Assembly (NCBI RefSeq): GCF_042850945.1
Contig: NZ_AP031496.1
Span: 682,001 to 746,000 of the forward strand
Length of the DNA stretch: 64,000 nucleotides
Direction of reading: 5' to 3'
Source of the DNA: Halioxenophilus aromaticivorans
GTDB taxonomy: Bacteria > Pseudomonadota > Gammaproteobacteria > Pseudomonadales > Cellvibrionaceae
A program made the position numbers and the translations under genes. Below, piece after piece: positions 6,971-16,149 of this stretch (its first letter is position 1; each line of letters opens with the position of its first letter). Under the pieces are notes generated by a model. The model was not told the origin of the DNA, searched no databases, and saw nothing but the letters and a program-made list of their open reading frames with translations.

Positions 6971-9628
6971 ATGACAAACAAGATTGCAAAACTCTACCGC
7001 AGTACGGTAATTGGCCACCCTAAAATCACACTGTTAGTGGTATTACTGATTACCCTGTTAATGGCGTTGGGTTTGCCGCGAATAAAACTCGACGCATCAG
7101 CCGATGCCCTCACCTTGGAAGCCGACCGTTCCCTGGACTACAACCGAGAAATCAACCAGCGATACCAATCCGGTGATTTACTGGTAGTGACCTACAAACC
7201 CAACGGCGAACTATTCCAAGACAGCTCATTGGAAAACCTGCGCAATCTGCGCGATGAGTTGGCCCAGGTACAAGGCGTGGCCAGCGTGCTGAGTATTTTG
7301 GATGTGCCTTTACTGTACAGTCCACTGCAATCCATCCGCGAGATAACCCAGGGCGTGCGCACACTGGAAAACAGTGATGCTAGCTACGACGACGCCAAAC
7401 AAGAATTTCTGACCAGCCCCGTTTATAAGAACCTAATCCTCGGCCCCGACGGGGAAACCACCGCTATAGCGCTTAACCTAGCGGTGGATGACAAATACAT
7501 TGAAATGGTGCGTGAGCGCGACGCCCTGCGCCTAAAACGTAAGCAAGAAGGGCTGAGTGCCGAAGAAGAAAAAGAGTTGGCAGCGGTGGCTCAGCAATTT
7601 TTGGATTACCGCACCCAAACCGAGGCCGAATCCCGCGAGCGGGTAGCCAAAGTGCGCGAAATCACCGATCGCTATAAAGATAATGCGCAAATATTTGTTG
7701 GCGGTGTCACCATGGTGACCGCCGATATGATCAGTTACATCCGCAGCGATTTGGTGGTGTTTGGCAGCGCCGTGGTGGTTTTTATTATTGCCTTGCTGGC
7801 GATCATCTTCCGCCGTGTTCGGTTTGTGATTTTGCCGCTGTTAACCTCAGTGCTGGCCATTGTCATTATGCTGGGCTTTTTGGCTTGGATTGATTGGCGC
7901 CTCACCGTTATCTCCAGTAATTTTGTGGCGTTACTGCTGATTATATCCTTGGCCATTACCATCCATTTGGTGGTGCGCTACCGCGAAGAGCACGCCAAAC
8001 ATTCCGATTGGACACAACAACAGCTGGTCTCGTTTACCACCAGCGCCATGTTTAAACCCTGCTTTTACACCGCGGTCACCAGTATGGTGGCGTTTACCTC
8101 CTTGGTGGTGAGTGGAATTCGGCCGGTAATTGATTTCGGTTGGATGATGACCATCGGTTTGGTGCTAAGTTTTGTGTTGGTGTTTGTGGTATTGCCCGCG
8201 GGGCTGATGATATTGCCCGCCGGTAAAGCCAGCGATGACGTCGCCACTGACAGCCCATTTACCTTGAAGTTTTCGCGCTTTACCGAGCGCCACGGCAGCG
8301 CGGTACTGATCATCAGCCTGGTGTTGGCCGTAGCCAGTGCCGTGGGCATCAGTCGCCTGCAGGTGGATAACCGGTTTATTGATTACTTCCACAAAAGTAC
8401 CGAAATTTATCAGGGCATGAAGGTCATCGACCAAAATATGGGCGGCACCATCGGTTTGGAGATTGTGCTGGATGTGGAATCCAGCGAGCCAGAACCGGAA
8501 GCGGCTAAAAGCGAAGCCGAGTTGGCCAGTTTGGAAGATAAACTGGGCGGCGAAGACAGCCCCTTCGGTGAAGACGACCCCTTTGCCGAAGGCGATGCTT
8601 TTGCGGCAGATGAACAAAGCGTGATGGACAGCGACGCCTTTGCCGATGATGCCTTTGGTCAAGATGCGTTCGGTGAGGATGCCTTTGGCGATGATGCATT
8701 TGGTGTCGACCCAGGCGGCAAGCAGCCCGCCCGTGAGCAATCTTCCTACTGGTTTACGGTGGCGGGTTTAAGAGACATTAAAGGTGTGCAGGATTATCTC
8801 AATGGCTTAACCGAAGTGGGCCGAGTGGATTCCCTAGCTACCTTGTACGAAGTGGCCCGTGATCTTAACGGAGGCTCACTGAACGATTTCGAATTGGCAA
8901 TAGCGCGCAACAGTTTGCCAGCATCCATTGAGGATATTCTGGTGAAGCCCTACCTAAACGTAGAGCACAACGAAACCCGTATTGCCATGCGCATTAAAGA
9001 AACTGATCCGAATTTAAAACGGCTGACGCTGATTGATAAAATTCGCAGCCATATGGTGAACGAACTCGGTTTTAAAGATGAACAAATTCACTTTACCGGC
9101 GCGTTGGTGTTGTACAACAACATGCTTCAGAGTTTGTTTAAATCGCAGATATTAACCATCGGCGCCGTGTTTTTCGCCATTATGCTGATGTTTATGGTGT
9201 TGTTCCGCTCGTTGAAAGTGGCGGTGATTGCCATTATTCCTAACCTGTTGGCGGCCAGCGTTGTGTTGGGAGCAATGGGCTTGGTGGGCATTTCGTTGGA
9301 TATGATGACCATTACCATTGCCGCCATCACCGTGGGCATCGGGGTGGATGGCTCCATCCATTACATTCACCGGTTTATGCGCGAAATTGAAGTTGATGGC
9401 GATTACGTAGCGGCTATGCACCGCGCCCACGCCTCCATCGGCAGCGCCATGTACTACACTTCGGTAACGATCATCGTCGGCTTTTCGGTGTTTGCGTTAT
9501 CCAAATTTATCCCGTCGATTTATTTTGGATTACTCACCGGGCTGGCTATGTTGGCGGCCAGTTTGGGAGCCTTAACCTTGCTGCCTAAATTAATCATTAC
9601 CTTCAAACCTTTTAAAGCCCAGGCCTAG
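6971..9628 (+). CDS. RND/MMPL-superfamily exporter with acidic repeat
   Basis: 885 residues. One N-terminal membrane helix (about 18-38), a periplasmic domain (about 40-255), a helix bundle (about 258-420), a second periplasmic domain (about 455-715) and a final helix bundle (about 718-880): the doubled layout of RND permeases of the MMPL/HpnN-like branch. The second bundle has the conserved ITIAAITVGIGVDGSIHYIHR. This branch is usually predicted to export lipids or other hydrophobic compounds; the substrate here cannot be told. Residues about 535-580 of the second periplasmic domain are a strongly acidic repeat. No membrane-fusion or outer-membrane partner is adjacent. The Kef-type gene follows after 32 bases on the same strand. 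Confidence 0.85.
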   Translation: MTNKIAKLYRSTVIGHPKITLLVVLLITLLMALGLPRIKLDASADALTLEADRSLDYNREINQRYQSGDLLVVTYKPNGELFQDSSLENLRNLRDELAQVQGVASVLSILDVPLLYSPLQSIREITQGVRTLENSDASYDDAKQEFLTSPVYKNLILGPDGETTAIALNLAVDDKYIEMVRERDALRLKRKQEGLSAEEEKELAAVAQQFLDYRTQTEAESRERVAKVREITDRYKDNAQIFVGGVTMVTADMISYIRSDLVVFGSAVVVFIIALLAIIFRRVRFVILPLLTSVLAIVIMLGFLAWIDWRLTVISSNFVALLLIISLAITIHLVVRYREEHAKHSDWTQQQLVSFTTSAMFKPCFYTAVTSMVAFTSLVVSGIRPVIDFGWMMTIGLVLSFVLVFVVLPAGLMILPAGKASDDVATDSPFTLKFSRFTERHGSAVLIISLVLAVASAVGISRLQVDNRFIDYFHKSTEIYQGMKVIDQNMGGTIGLEIVLDVESSEPEPEAAKSEAELASLEDKLGGEDSPFGEDDPFAEGDAFAADEQSVMDSDAFADDAFGQDAFGEDAFGDDAFGVDPGGKQPAREQSSYWFTVAGLRDIKGVQDYLNGLTEVGRVDSLATLYEVARDLNGGSLNDFELAIARNSLPASIEDILVKPYLNVEHNETRIAMRIKETDPNLKRLTLIDKIRSHMVNELGFKDEQIHFTGALVLYNNMLQSLFKSQILTIGAVFFAIMLMFMVLFRSLKVAVIAIIPNLLAASVVLGAMGLVGISLDMMTITIAAITVGIGVDGSIHYIHRFMREIEVDGDYVAAMHRAHASIGSAMYYTSVTIIVGFSVFALSKFIPSIYFGLLTGLAMLAASLGALTLLPKLIITFKPFKAQA
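8633..8707 (+). repeat. five 15-base tandem units coding DAF[A/G]x in the RND gene
   Basis: Five back-to-back 15-base units code for DAFAD, DAFGQ, DAFGE, DAFGD and DAFGV (residues 555-579). More diverged copies (PFGED, DPFAEG, DAFAAD) sit just upstream. The unit length is a multiple of three, so copy-number change would keep the frame. Confidence 0.9.
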
Positions 9629-9660
9629 CTGCCAGGGCCTTTATACCGGCTTAGCACGCT

Positions 9661-11253
9661 ATGGAATTTTTGTGGATCACAGTGGCGTTTGTGTTTGGCT
9701 TTTTGGCCAGGCAAATTGGGCTGCCGCCGCTGGTGGGTTATTTGATCGCCGGGTTTGGGCTCAACACCCTAGAAGTTGAGCCCTTTGATGGCATTAACCA
9801 ATTGGCGGATTTGGGCATTACGCTCATGCTGTTCACCATTGGACTTAAACTCAATCTGCGAGAACTGGCCAAGCCCGAGGTTTGGGGCGGTACCACCGTG
9901 CACGGCTCGGTATGGTGCCTATTGTTATTGATGGTTGGCCTAGGGGCGGCGTTTTTTATCCCCGGCCTCAGCTCCGATTGGCACCTTGTGGCGGTGGTGG
10001 CTTTTGCCTTGAGTTTTAGTAGCACCGTGTGTGTGATGAAAATTCTGGAAGACAACGCCGAGCTTAAAACCCGCCACGGTGATTTATCCATCGGCGTGTT
10101 GGTTATTCAAGACATCATCGCCGTGGTGTTTTTGGTGATTGCCACCGGCGTTACACCCAGTGTTTGGGCGCTGGGCCTACCGTTGTTGTACTTTGCCCGG
10201 CCCTTGCTGGCGGGTTTGCTGCGCAAAAGTGGCCACGGTGAGCTGTTAGTGCTGGTGGGGTTTTTTATCGCCCTGGGTGGTTACGAGCTGTTCTACGCGG
10301 TGGATGTTAAAGGCGATTTAGGGGCCTTGATGCTCGGTATGTTGGTGGCGGGCATGCCCAAGGCCAACGAGCTGTACAAATCGCTGATGAGTTTTAAAGA
10401 TTTATTTCTGGTTGGGTTTTTCCTCAACATTGGCTTTAGCGCACTGCCCACCCTAGAAATGCTCGGATGGGCGCTGTTGTTTGTCGCCTTGTTGCCGGTT
10501 AAGTTTGCGCTGTTTTTTGCCGTGTTTATTGCCTTTAGGTTGCGCGCACGTACTGCGTTTTTGGCCGCCCTGGCCTTGGGTAATTTTTCCGAATTTGGCC
10601 TTATTGTGGCAAGCCAAGGGGTTGAGCAGGGCTGGATGTCGGAAAGCACCATGGTGGTGATTGCCTTGGCCGTGGCTATTTCCTTCGTGGTCAGTTCGTT
10701 TTTATATCGGCAGGCGCACTCGCTGTACGCTATATACAAAGCCTTTATTTGCAAGTTTGAACACCCCCAGGCGCCGGCACGCAGTGGCTACCAAACGCCC
10801 TACGGTGCAGAGGTGCTCATCTGTGGAATGGGGCGGGTAGGGTCCGGTGCCTACAAGGCTTTGCATCCGCGCTTAAAAGAAAAGGTTTGGTGTATGGAGG
10901 CGGATGAGGCGCGGGTAACCAAAGCCCAGGCTCAAGGCATCAACGTGGTTGTGGGTGATGCCGATGACATCGACTTTTGGGAGCAGATCGATTTATCCAA
11001 AATCCGCTTAATTATGCTGGCCATTCCGTCGCTGTTGGAAATGAAAAATATCATTGTCCAGTTAAAGCGGGCGAATTTCCCCGGTCGCATTGCCGCCGTT
11101 GCCCGCTACGATGATGAGCGGCGGGAGTTAGTGGCCTTGGGTGCGGATGTGGTTTTTAACTACTACGCCGAGGTCGGCGCGGGTTTTGCCGAGGAGTGTT
11201 CGCATATCATTGAGCCAGCTATGCCCGCGATGGAATTGGCAGCTCAATCGTAA
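9661..11253 (+). CDS. Kef-type cation:proton antiporter with TrkA-N domain
   Basis: 530 residues. About 370 N-terminal residues form a CPA2-type bundle of roughly a dozen membrane helices, starting FLWITVAFVFGFLARQIGLPPLVGYLIAGFGL, with DLGITLMLFTIGLKLNLREL and SFSSTVCVMKILED. A cytoplasmic Rossmann regulatory (TrkA-N) domain follows at about residues 377-500, with the nucleotide loop VLICGMGRVGSGAYKAL. The family exchanges K+ or Na+ for H+ and is gated by bound nucleotides or thiols. The TrkA-C tail is absent. The last 35 bases overlap, on opposite strands, the end of the sensor-kinase gene. Confidence 0.88.
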   Translation: MEFLWITVAFVFGFLARQIGLPPLVGYLIAGFGLNTLEVEPFDGINQLADLGITLMLFTIGLKLNLRELAKPEVWGGTTVHGSVWCLLLLMVGLGAAFFIPGLSSDWHLVAVVAFALSFSSTVCVMKILEDNAELKTRHGDLSIGVLVIQDIIAVVFLVIATGVTPSVWALGLPLLYFARPLLAGLLRKSGHGELLVLVGFFIALGGYELFYAVDVKGDLGALMLGMLVAGMPKANELYKSLMSFKDLFLVGFFLNIGFSALPTLEMLGWALLFVALLPVKFALFFAVFIAFRLRARTAFLAALALGNFSEFGLIVASQGVEQGWMSESTMVVIALAVAISFVVSSFLYRQAHSLYAIYKAFICKFEHPQAPARSGYQTPYGAEVLICGMGRVGSGAYKALHPRLKEKVWCMEADEARVTKAQAQGINVVVGDADDIDFWEQIDLSKIRLIMLAIPSLLEMKNIIVQLKRANFPGRIAAVARYDDERRELVALGADVVFNYYAEVGAGFAEECSHIIEPAMPAMELAAQS

Positions 11254-12610
11254 ACTCAGCGCCACCAAAGTGCGATTCATCCACCGTTAACGAACCGCCA
11301 TAGCTGGATAAAATATCCACCACTACCGCCAAGCCGATACCCTGGCCAGACTGCGCCGTATCGGCACGGGCACCGCGCTGTAAAATGGTGGCTCGTTTGT
11401 GTTCTGGTACACCGGGTCCGTCGTCGCTGATGTTAATCACCAGTTCTTCTGCCTGCTCGTAGGCGGCTACATGCACTTGCTGGTGGGTGTATTTACAGGC
11501 GTTATCCAATAAATTACCCAGCATTTCCATAAAGTCGCTTTCATCACCGGCCATCATGCACGGCTCGGCCAAGTCGGTGGTGATGGTGAGGTTTTTATCA
11601 CGGTAAACTTTGCCCAGGGCGGTGAGCAACCGCTCAATGATGGGTTTTAAATCGCATTGGCGCTTAACCGAATTGCCGCTTTGCGACACCGATCGCTGCA
11701 GCTGATGCCGGACGATATCGTCCATGCGGGTAATTTGCTCGTTCACCACCGAGCGCTGCAATTCGCCACTGCTTAAATTGCTACGAATCACCGCCAGGGG
11801 CGTTTTTAAACTGTGCGCCAAATCACCCAGAGTATGGCGATAGCGGTCGCGCTGTTCGCGCTCGGCCACCAGTACCTCATTAAGGTTTTGGATAACCGGT
11901 TTAATTTCTGCCGGGTAATTTTCGCTGAGTGTGAGGTTCTCGCCGCTGTGTAATTTGCCCAAATCGTCGGCCAAACCTTTTAGCGGGCGCAGCCCCCACA
12001 GTTGAATGGCCCATTGAATAACGATTAATAGAATGGTCATGGAGCCCAACCAGCGCCATAGCTGGCGTTGATAGCTGGCGCGTTCAGCGGTCACGGCGGT
12101 TTGATCGTGGTACACCTCAAAACGGTAATTTTTTTCTAACCCATCTTCGGTGTCCCATGCCACGTCAAAGCTCAATGCTTTGGCCGCTTTATCGCCCACG
12201 GTAGTGCTCCAGTAAATTTCTTGACCCGTGAAAAGTGGGCTAGCATTGCTTTCTGGAAAAGTAGTCATCAGAGCAGATGGTGATTGCCACAGGACTTGAT
12301 CATTGCCGGTAACCCGAGCGTACAACCCAGATTCTGGCTGGTTAAAGCGAGGCTCTTGTAGTTGGTCTGGCAACCAAATTTGGCCATCAAAGATCTCCGC
12401 AGCACCTAGCAGCAAATACACCTGCACGCGCATACGCTCTAGCTCGGCAACTTCCTGGCTGCGGGCGAATGAGCGGTCCAGGGCGACACCACTCATTAAT
12501 ACGAAGATTGGCAGCACCAATACCGAGGCAATAATCAGCCGGCCGCTGAGGCTGTCGAAGTTTTTAACAAACTTCCAATTCGGCCGGCGCGGTTTTTTCA
12601 ACGCCAGCAC
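11219..12610 (-). CDS. phoQ: PhoQ-like sensor histidine kinase
   Basis: 463 residues from a GTG start at 12610. Two membrane helices (about 25-45 and 187-210) enclose a periplasmic sensor domain. A HAMP-like linker follows, then the dimerisation helix with the phospho-accepting His in LGDLAHSLKTPLAVIRSNL. The ATP-binding domain has GNLLDNACKYT, ISDDGPGVPEHKR and GQGIGLAVVVDILSSYGG. Helical order and the LKTPLAV box are those of the PhoQ group, whose members sense divalent cations, pH or antimicrobial peptides; the ligand here is not shown by sequence. The gene starts 4 bases after the phoP-like stop, so the two are translated together. Its 3' end overlaps the antiporter gene. Confidence 0.9.
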   Translation of the reverse strand: MLALKKPRRPNWKFVKNFDSLSGRLIIASVLVLPIFVLMSGVALDRSFARSQEVAELERMRVQVYLLLGAAEIFDGQIWLPDQLQEPRFNQPESGLYARVTGNDQVLWQSPSALMTTFPESNASPLFTGQEIYWSTTVGDKAAKALSFDVAWDTEDGLEKNYRFEVYHDQTAVTAERASYQRQLWRWLGSMTILLIVIQWAIQLWGLRPLKGLADDLGKLHSGENLTLSENYPAEIKPVIQNLNEVLVAEREQRDRYRHTLGDLAHSLKTPLAVIRSNLSSGELQRSVVNEQITRMDDIVRHQLQRSVSQSGNSVKRQCDLKPIIERLLTALGKVYRDKNLTITTDLAEPCMMAGDESDFMEMLGNLLDNACKYTHQQVHVAAYEQAEELVINISDDGPGVPEHKRATILQRGARADTAQSGQGIGLAVVVDILSSYGGSLTVDESHFGGAEFTIELPIPSRA

Positions 12611-12614
12611 GTGA

Positions 12615-13292
12615 TTAGGTTCGCTCTAGGGTAAAGCGGTAACCTTGGCCACGCATGGTGGCGATAGGCTTTAATTCACCGTCTGGGTCGAGTTTTTTAC
12701 GCAGGCGACCAATAAACACTTCAATGGTGTTGCTGTCGCGGTCGAAGTCTTGGTCGTAAAGGTGCTCGGTGAGTTCGATTTTTGAGATCACCTTGCCGGC
12801 GTGGTGCACCAGGTATTCCAAGGTGTTGTATTCAAAGCTGGTGAGTTCCAACACCTGGCCGTTAACGCTGACGGTTTTAGCGGCGGTGTCCAAGGCAATG
12901 GGGCCGAATTCCAACACTGGGCTGGCGTGGCCAGTACTGCGACGAATCAGCGCATTAACGCGGGCGCGCAACTCTTCGTTGTGAAACGGCTTCACAAGAT
13001 AATCGTCGGCGCCGGCTTCTAGGCCGGAGACTTTATCCTGCCAGTTACCGCGCGCGGTAAGAATTAAAATAGGATAGCTTTTTTGTTTTTGCCGAACCTG
13101 TTTAATCAGTTCGATGCCGTCGATTTCTGGCAGACCCAAATCAACAATGGCCAAATCGTAGGGGTGTTCCTCGGCGAGGTATAAGCCCTCTTTGCCGTCG
13201 GCGGCGGAATCGACAACATAGCCTTGTTGCTGCAAAAACAAGCACAGGCTTTCATTCAGTTGGGGTTCGTCTTCGATGACCAGTAAGCGCAC
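12615..13292 (-). CDS. phoP: PhoP-like OmpR-family response regulator
   Basis: 225 residues. The receiver domain (1-115) has the acidic pocket EDE at residues 7-9, the phospho-accepting Asp in LAIVDLGLPEIDG (about residue 51), and Lys in DYLVKPFHNEEL. The C-terminal winged helix (about 125-222) has the OmpR-type ELTSFEYNTLEYLVHHAGKVISK and FIGRLRKKLDPDG, then GQGYRF. It is the middle gene of a PepSY gene, phoP, phoQ operon (33 bases after the first, 4 before the last). Autoregulation is usual for this family, but I found no properly spaced PhoP box upstream. Confidence 0.93.
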   Translation of the reverse strand: MRLLVIEDEPQLNESLCLFLQQQGYVVDSAADGKEGLYLAEEHPYDLAIVDLGLPEIDGIELIKQVRQKQKSYPILILTARGNWQDKVSGLEAGADDYLVKPFHNEELRARVNALIRRSTGHASPVLEFGPIALDTAAKTVSVNGQVLELTSFEYNTLEYLVHHAGKVISKIELTEHLYDQDFDRDSNTIEVFIGRLRKKLDPDGELKPIATMRGQGYRFTLERT

Positions 13293-13325
13293 TGGATGCT
13301 CCTTTCTGTGTCTAACTGTATAACG

Positions 13326-13739
13326 TTAGTTTTGTATTATTTGGCCGTCTACGCCAACCAAAATGTAGGTAACTTTACCCGAGGGTAATAGCATTTTAAT
13401 GCGATGACCGGTTTGGGTGGCGTGTACCCGCAGCACTTTGCCGCCGGCGTGTTGTTTGGCAATAACCGCAGCTTGGCGCGAATTGATGCCCGTGGGGGTA
13501 GGGCGCGCGCGCAGATTAAACTTGTTGCTGGTGGCGCCGGCTTCGTTATCATTGCTGGTGCGCGGGTTGCGATCGGCTTGTTTGGCTGGGGCGTCGGTGT
13601 CGGTATGGCTGTCGGCGTCGGTTTGGGTATTCTGGCTAAAGGCCGCCATGGGCGTGCACAAGCACAGGGCTGCTAGCCAGCAGGGTATTCGACGGAAAAA
13701 GCGAGCGCCACGATGGCAGTGATGCAACAACACACTCAT
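13326..13739 (-). CDS. small periplasmic PepSY-like protein
   Basis: 137 residues. An N-terminal signal segment (RIPCWLAALCLCTPMAAFSQ) is followed by a low-complexity Asp/Thr/Asn stretch at about residues 36-75. The C-terminal domain INSRQAAVIAKQHAGGKVLRV continues to LLPSGKVTYILVGVDGQI, the PepSY-like pattern of a helix and three strands. Small PepSY proteins are often encoded just ahead of PhoPQ-type pairs in pseudomonads and relatives and are thought to modulate the sensor in the periplasm. That role is inferred from position only. Confidence 0.75.
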   Translation of the reverse strand: MSVLLHHCHRGARFFRRIPCWLAALCLCTPMAAFSQNTQTDADSHTDTDAPAKQADRNPRTSNDNEAGATSNKFNLRARPTPTGINSRQAAVIAKQHAGGKVLRVHATQTGHRIKMLLPSGKVTYILVGVDGQIIQN

Positions 13740-14160
13740 GTGGGCATCAGGGCCATAGGCGTAGGGTGGCCAGCCACGGCGTATGGTGTGGGGCAGTTGG
13801 CTGGCGGTTGTCAGTGTTGCGCTCTGTCATCTTACGTCGATAGCGTTTAAGCTTTTAACCTGTTTATGGGTTGGCGGTGCCCGGCAGCACCGTGCTGGCC
13901 GCAAATTTTGCTGAAAAATCAGCCAGAAAGTATCGTCACATCTGACTGAATGGGCGCTGAAGTGTACTGCAGCCGGGCAGGCCAAGCCTATTAGTTGGCC
14001 GCTTTTTAGTAGGCTAATTCAACACTAATAGCCGATGCAGTAACCAGATCGCCTATCTGTTAGCTAAAGGCTGTCAGTTAGAGACTGTTAGCTAAACGAA
14101 TGTGCAGCCACAAACCGTATTTTAAACCCGATTTAACCCACAATTGTACGTTGATAAGCC
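13740..14160. promoter_or_regulatory. divergent control region: PepSY-phoPQ operon and LON-domain gene
   Basis: 421 bases with no gene. It must hold promoters in both directions. It contains two GTTTA motifs near 13847 and 13864, whose 17-base spacing does not fit the 11-base period of a PhoP box, and the direct repeat listed at 14057-14096. Confidence 0.4.
14057..14096 (+). repeat. direct repeat CTGTTAGCTAAA, two copies
   Basis: Two exact 12-base copies start at 14057 and 14085, 28 bases apart, with a related CTGTCAGTTAGA between them. The block lies about 65 bases upstream of the LON-domain gene. It could be a regulator site or a remnant of slippage. Confidence 0.6.
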
Positions 14161-14748
14161 ATGGTTGAGACTTTACCCCTGTTTCCGTTAAACACGTTGC
14201 TTGTGCCGGAGGCTACCCTGCCACTGCAGATATTTGAACAGCGCTACCTGCGCCTGATCAAACAATGCCTGCGCAGCCAACAAGGGTTTGGCATTGTGCC
14301 CATTCGTGACGGTGGCGAGGTTGGGGCGCCAGCCATGATATACCAGGTAGGGGTTTTGGCCCACATCAGCGACTGGAACCAAGGTAGCAATGGTTTGTTG
14401 CACATAAAAGTAGTGGGCAGCCGCAAATTTCGCGTATTAAGTACCCAGGTGGAAGACGACCAACTCATGACCGCCGAGGTAGAATACCTACCGGAGGAAG
14501 ACCCGCTGGACATCCCCGATCAGTTCAGCGGTTTGCAGCAATTACTAGAAGAGCTGCAAGAGCACCCTCAGGTAGCGGCGCTGGAGTTGCCCTTGGCGCA
14601 CACCGCCAGTGAGTTGGGGTGGTTGCTCATATTATTGCTGCCGTTAACCCGGTCGGAGCAAGTGGATATGCTGGCGCAAAACGACCCCATAGAGCGTCTG
14701 CAGCACATAGCCGAATTGGTGGATCGGCTTAGCAGCGATCCGGAATAA
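14161..14748 (+). CDS. LON peptidase substrate-binding-domain protein
   Basis: 195 residues corresponding to the N-terminal domain of Lon protease alone, with no ATPase or peptidase part. It opens LPLFPLNTLLVPEATLPLQIFEQRYLRLIKQ, the typical first strands and helix, and has FGIVPI and VEYLPEE further on. Free-standing proteins of this kind (YbaM/PUA-like, common in gammaproteobacteria) are thought to bind proteins, but no function is established. It stands alone with proA 110 bases downstream on the same strand. Confidence 0.88.
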   Translation: MVETLPLFPLNTLLVPEATLPLQIFEQRYLRLIKQCLRSQQGFGIVPIRDGGEVGAPAMIYQVGVLAHISDWNQGSNGLLHIKVVGSRKFRVLSTQVEDDQLMTAEVEYLPEEDPLDIPDQFSGLQQLLEELQEHPQVAALELPLAHTASELGWLLILLLPLTRSEQVDMLAQNDPIERLQHIAELVDRLSSDPE

Positions 14749-14858
14749 ACGATCAATACCAAGCTTTAATGCCAACTGGTTAAAAAGTGGCTACAATACG
14801 CGCCCTTTTTCGCAGCCAGCCGGATTTCGGTCAATTTTAGCAACCGAGTAGGTAGACG

Positions 14859-16112
14859 ATGAACGTACAAGATTACATGGTACAACTGGGCCAACAGGCC
14901 CGTGCCAGTGCCAAGGTGATGGCCACCGCCACCACTGAAACCAAAAACAACGCTCTGTTGGCCATTGCCAGCGCCCTGGACAGCCAGCGGGAGGCCATTA
15001 TCAAGGCCAACCAGCAAGACATGGCCGCCGGCCGGGATAACGGCTTGGATGCCGCGCTGCTGGATCGCCTAGAGCTCAACAGCAACCGCATCGACGGCAT
15101 GATTGAGGGCCTGCAACAAGTGGCAGCCCTGCCGGACCCCTGCGGTGAAATCAGCGACATGTGCTATCGCCCCAGTGGCATCCAGGTAGGCAAAATGCGC
15201 GTGCCCTTGGGCGTGATTGGCATTATTTACGAATCCCGCCCGAACGTAACCATTGATGCCGCCAGCCTGTGTTTGAAATCCGGTAATGCCACGGTGTTAC
15301 GCGGTGGTAAAGAGGCCTTGCACTCCAACCAAGCCATTGCCGAATGCATTGCTCACGGCCTGCAAGCGGTGGGTTTGCCCGCCACAGCGGTACAGGTGAT
15401 TAACACCACCGATCGTGCCGCCGTAGGCCATCTAATCACCATGGCGGAGTACATCGATGTGATTGTACCGCGCGGTGGTAAGGGGTTAATCGAGCGCATC
15501 GCCAACGATGCCCGGGTGCCAGTGATCAAACACCTAGACGGCATATGCCACGTCTACATAGACGACCGCGCCGACCCAGAAAAAGCCTTTAATATCGCCT
15601 TTAACGCCAAAACCCATCGCTATGGTGTGTGCAACGCCATGGAAACCCTTCTGGTGCACGCGGCAGTGGCCGAGCAAACCCTGCCTCGTTTGGCCCGAGC
15701 CTACACTGAGACGGGCGTGGAACTTCGCGGTTGTGACCGCACCCAGGCAGTGATTGAGTGCCAAGCGGCCAGTGAAGAAGACTGGAGCACGGAGTACCTG
15801 GCACCGGTGCTGTCCATTAAGGTGGTGGATGACATGCAGGCGGCCATGGATCATATTGATCGCTACAGCTCCGGCCACACTGAGGCCATCGTCACCGAGG
15901 ATTACACCCGCGCGCGCCAGTTTTTGGCGGCAGTGGATTCCAGCTCGGTGATCATCAATGCTTCCACTCGCTTTGCCGATGGCTTTGAATACGGCTTGGG
16001 GGCCGAAATTGGTATCTCCACCGATAAAATCCACGCCCGTGGCCCGGTGGGGTTGGCAGGCCTAACCTCGCAAAAGTGGATCGTGTTTGGCGATGGCCAT
16101 GTCCGCAAGTAA
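14859..16112 (+). CDS. proA: gamma-glutamyl phosphate reductase
   Basis: Second step of proline synthesis: NADPH-dependent reduction of gamma-glutamyl phosphate to glutamate semialdehyde in the cytoplasm. 417 residues, same as E. coli ProA. The aldehyde-dehydrogenase-like fold shows GVIGIIYESRPNVTIDAASL, SGNATVLRGGKEA, VPRGGKGLI and the catalytic Cys in YGVCNAMETLLVH. The C-terminal EYGLGAEIGISTDKIHARGPVGL is also diagnostic. proB is not here. It heads the nadD-rsfS-rlmH-mrdAB block, an arrangement widespread in pseudomonad-like genomes. Confidence 0.97.
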   Translation: MNVQDYMVQLGQQARASAKVMATATTETKNNALLAIASALDSQREAIIKANQQDMAAGRDNGLDAALLDRLELNSNRIDGMIEGLQQVAALPDPCGEISDMCYRPSGIQVGKMRVPLGVIGIIYESRPNVTIDAASLCLKSGNATVLRGGKEALHSNQAIAECIAHGLQAVGLPATAVQVINTTDRAAVGHLITMAEYIDVIVPRGGKGLIERIANDARVPVIKHLDGICHVYIDDRADPEKAFNIAFNAKTHRYGVCNAMETLLVHAAVAEQTLPRLARAYTETGVELRGCDRTQAVIECQAASEEDWSTEYLAPVLSIKVVDDMQAAMDHIDRYSSGHTEAIVTEDYTRARQFLAAVDSSSVIINASTRFADGFEYGLGAEIGISTDKIHARGPVGLAGLTSQKWIVFGDGHVRK

Positions 16113-16149
16113 TCGACGCCATGGGTAGTGCCCCATACAGGATGGCCGC

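Noticed and set aside
8165..8740. 191-codon minus-strand frame inside the RND gene
   Set aside because: Antisense to a gene with clear family motifs; rich in His and Gln runs from mirrored codons and no ribosome-binding site.
13846..13870. Possible PhoP box (two GTTTA motifs) upstream of the PepSY-phoPQ operon
   Set aside because: The two motifs start 17 bases apart, not the 11 of a PhoP box, so the match is not functional by the known rule.
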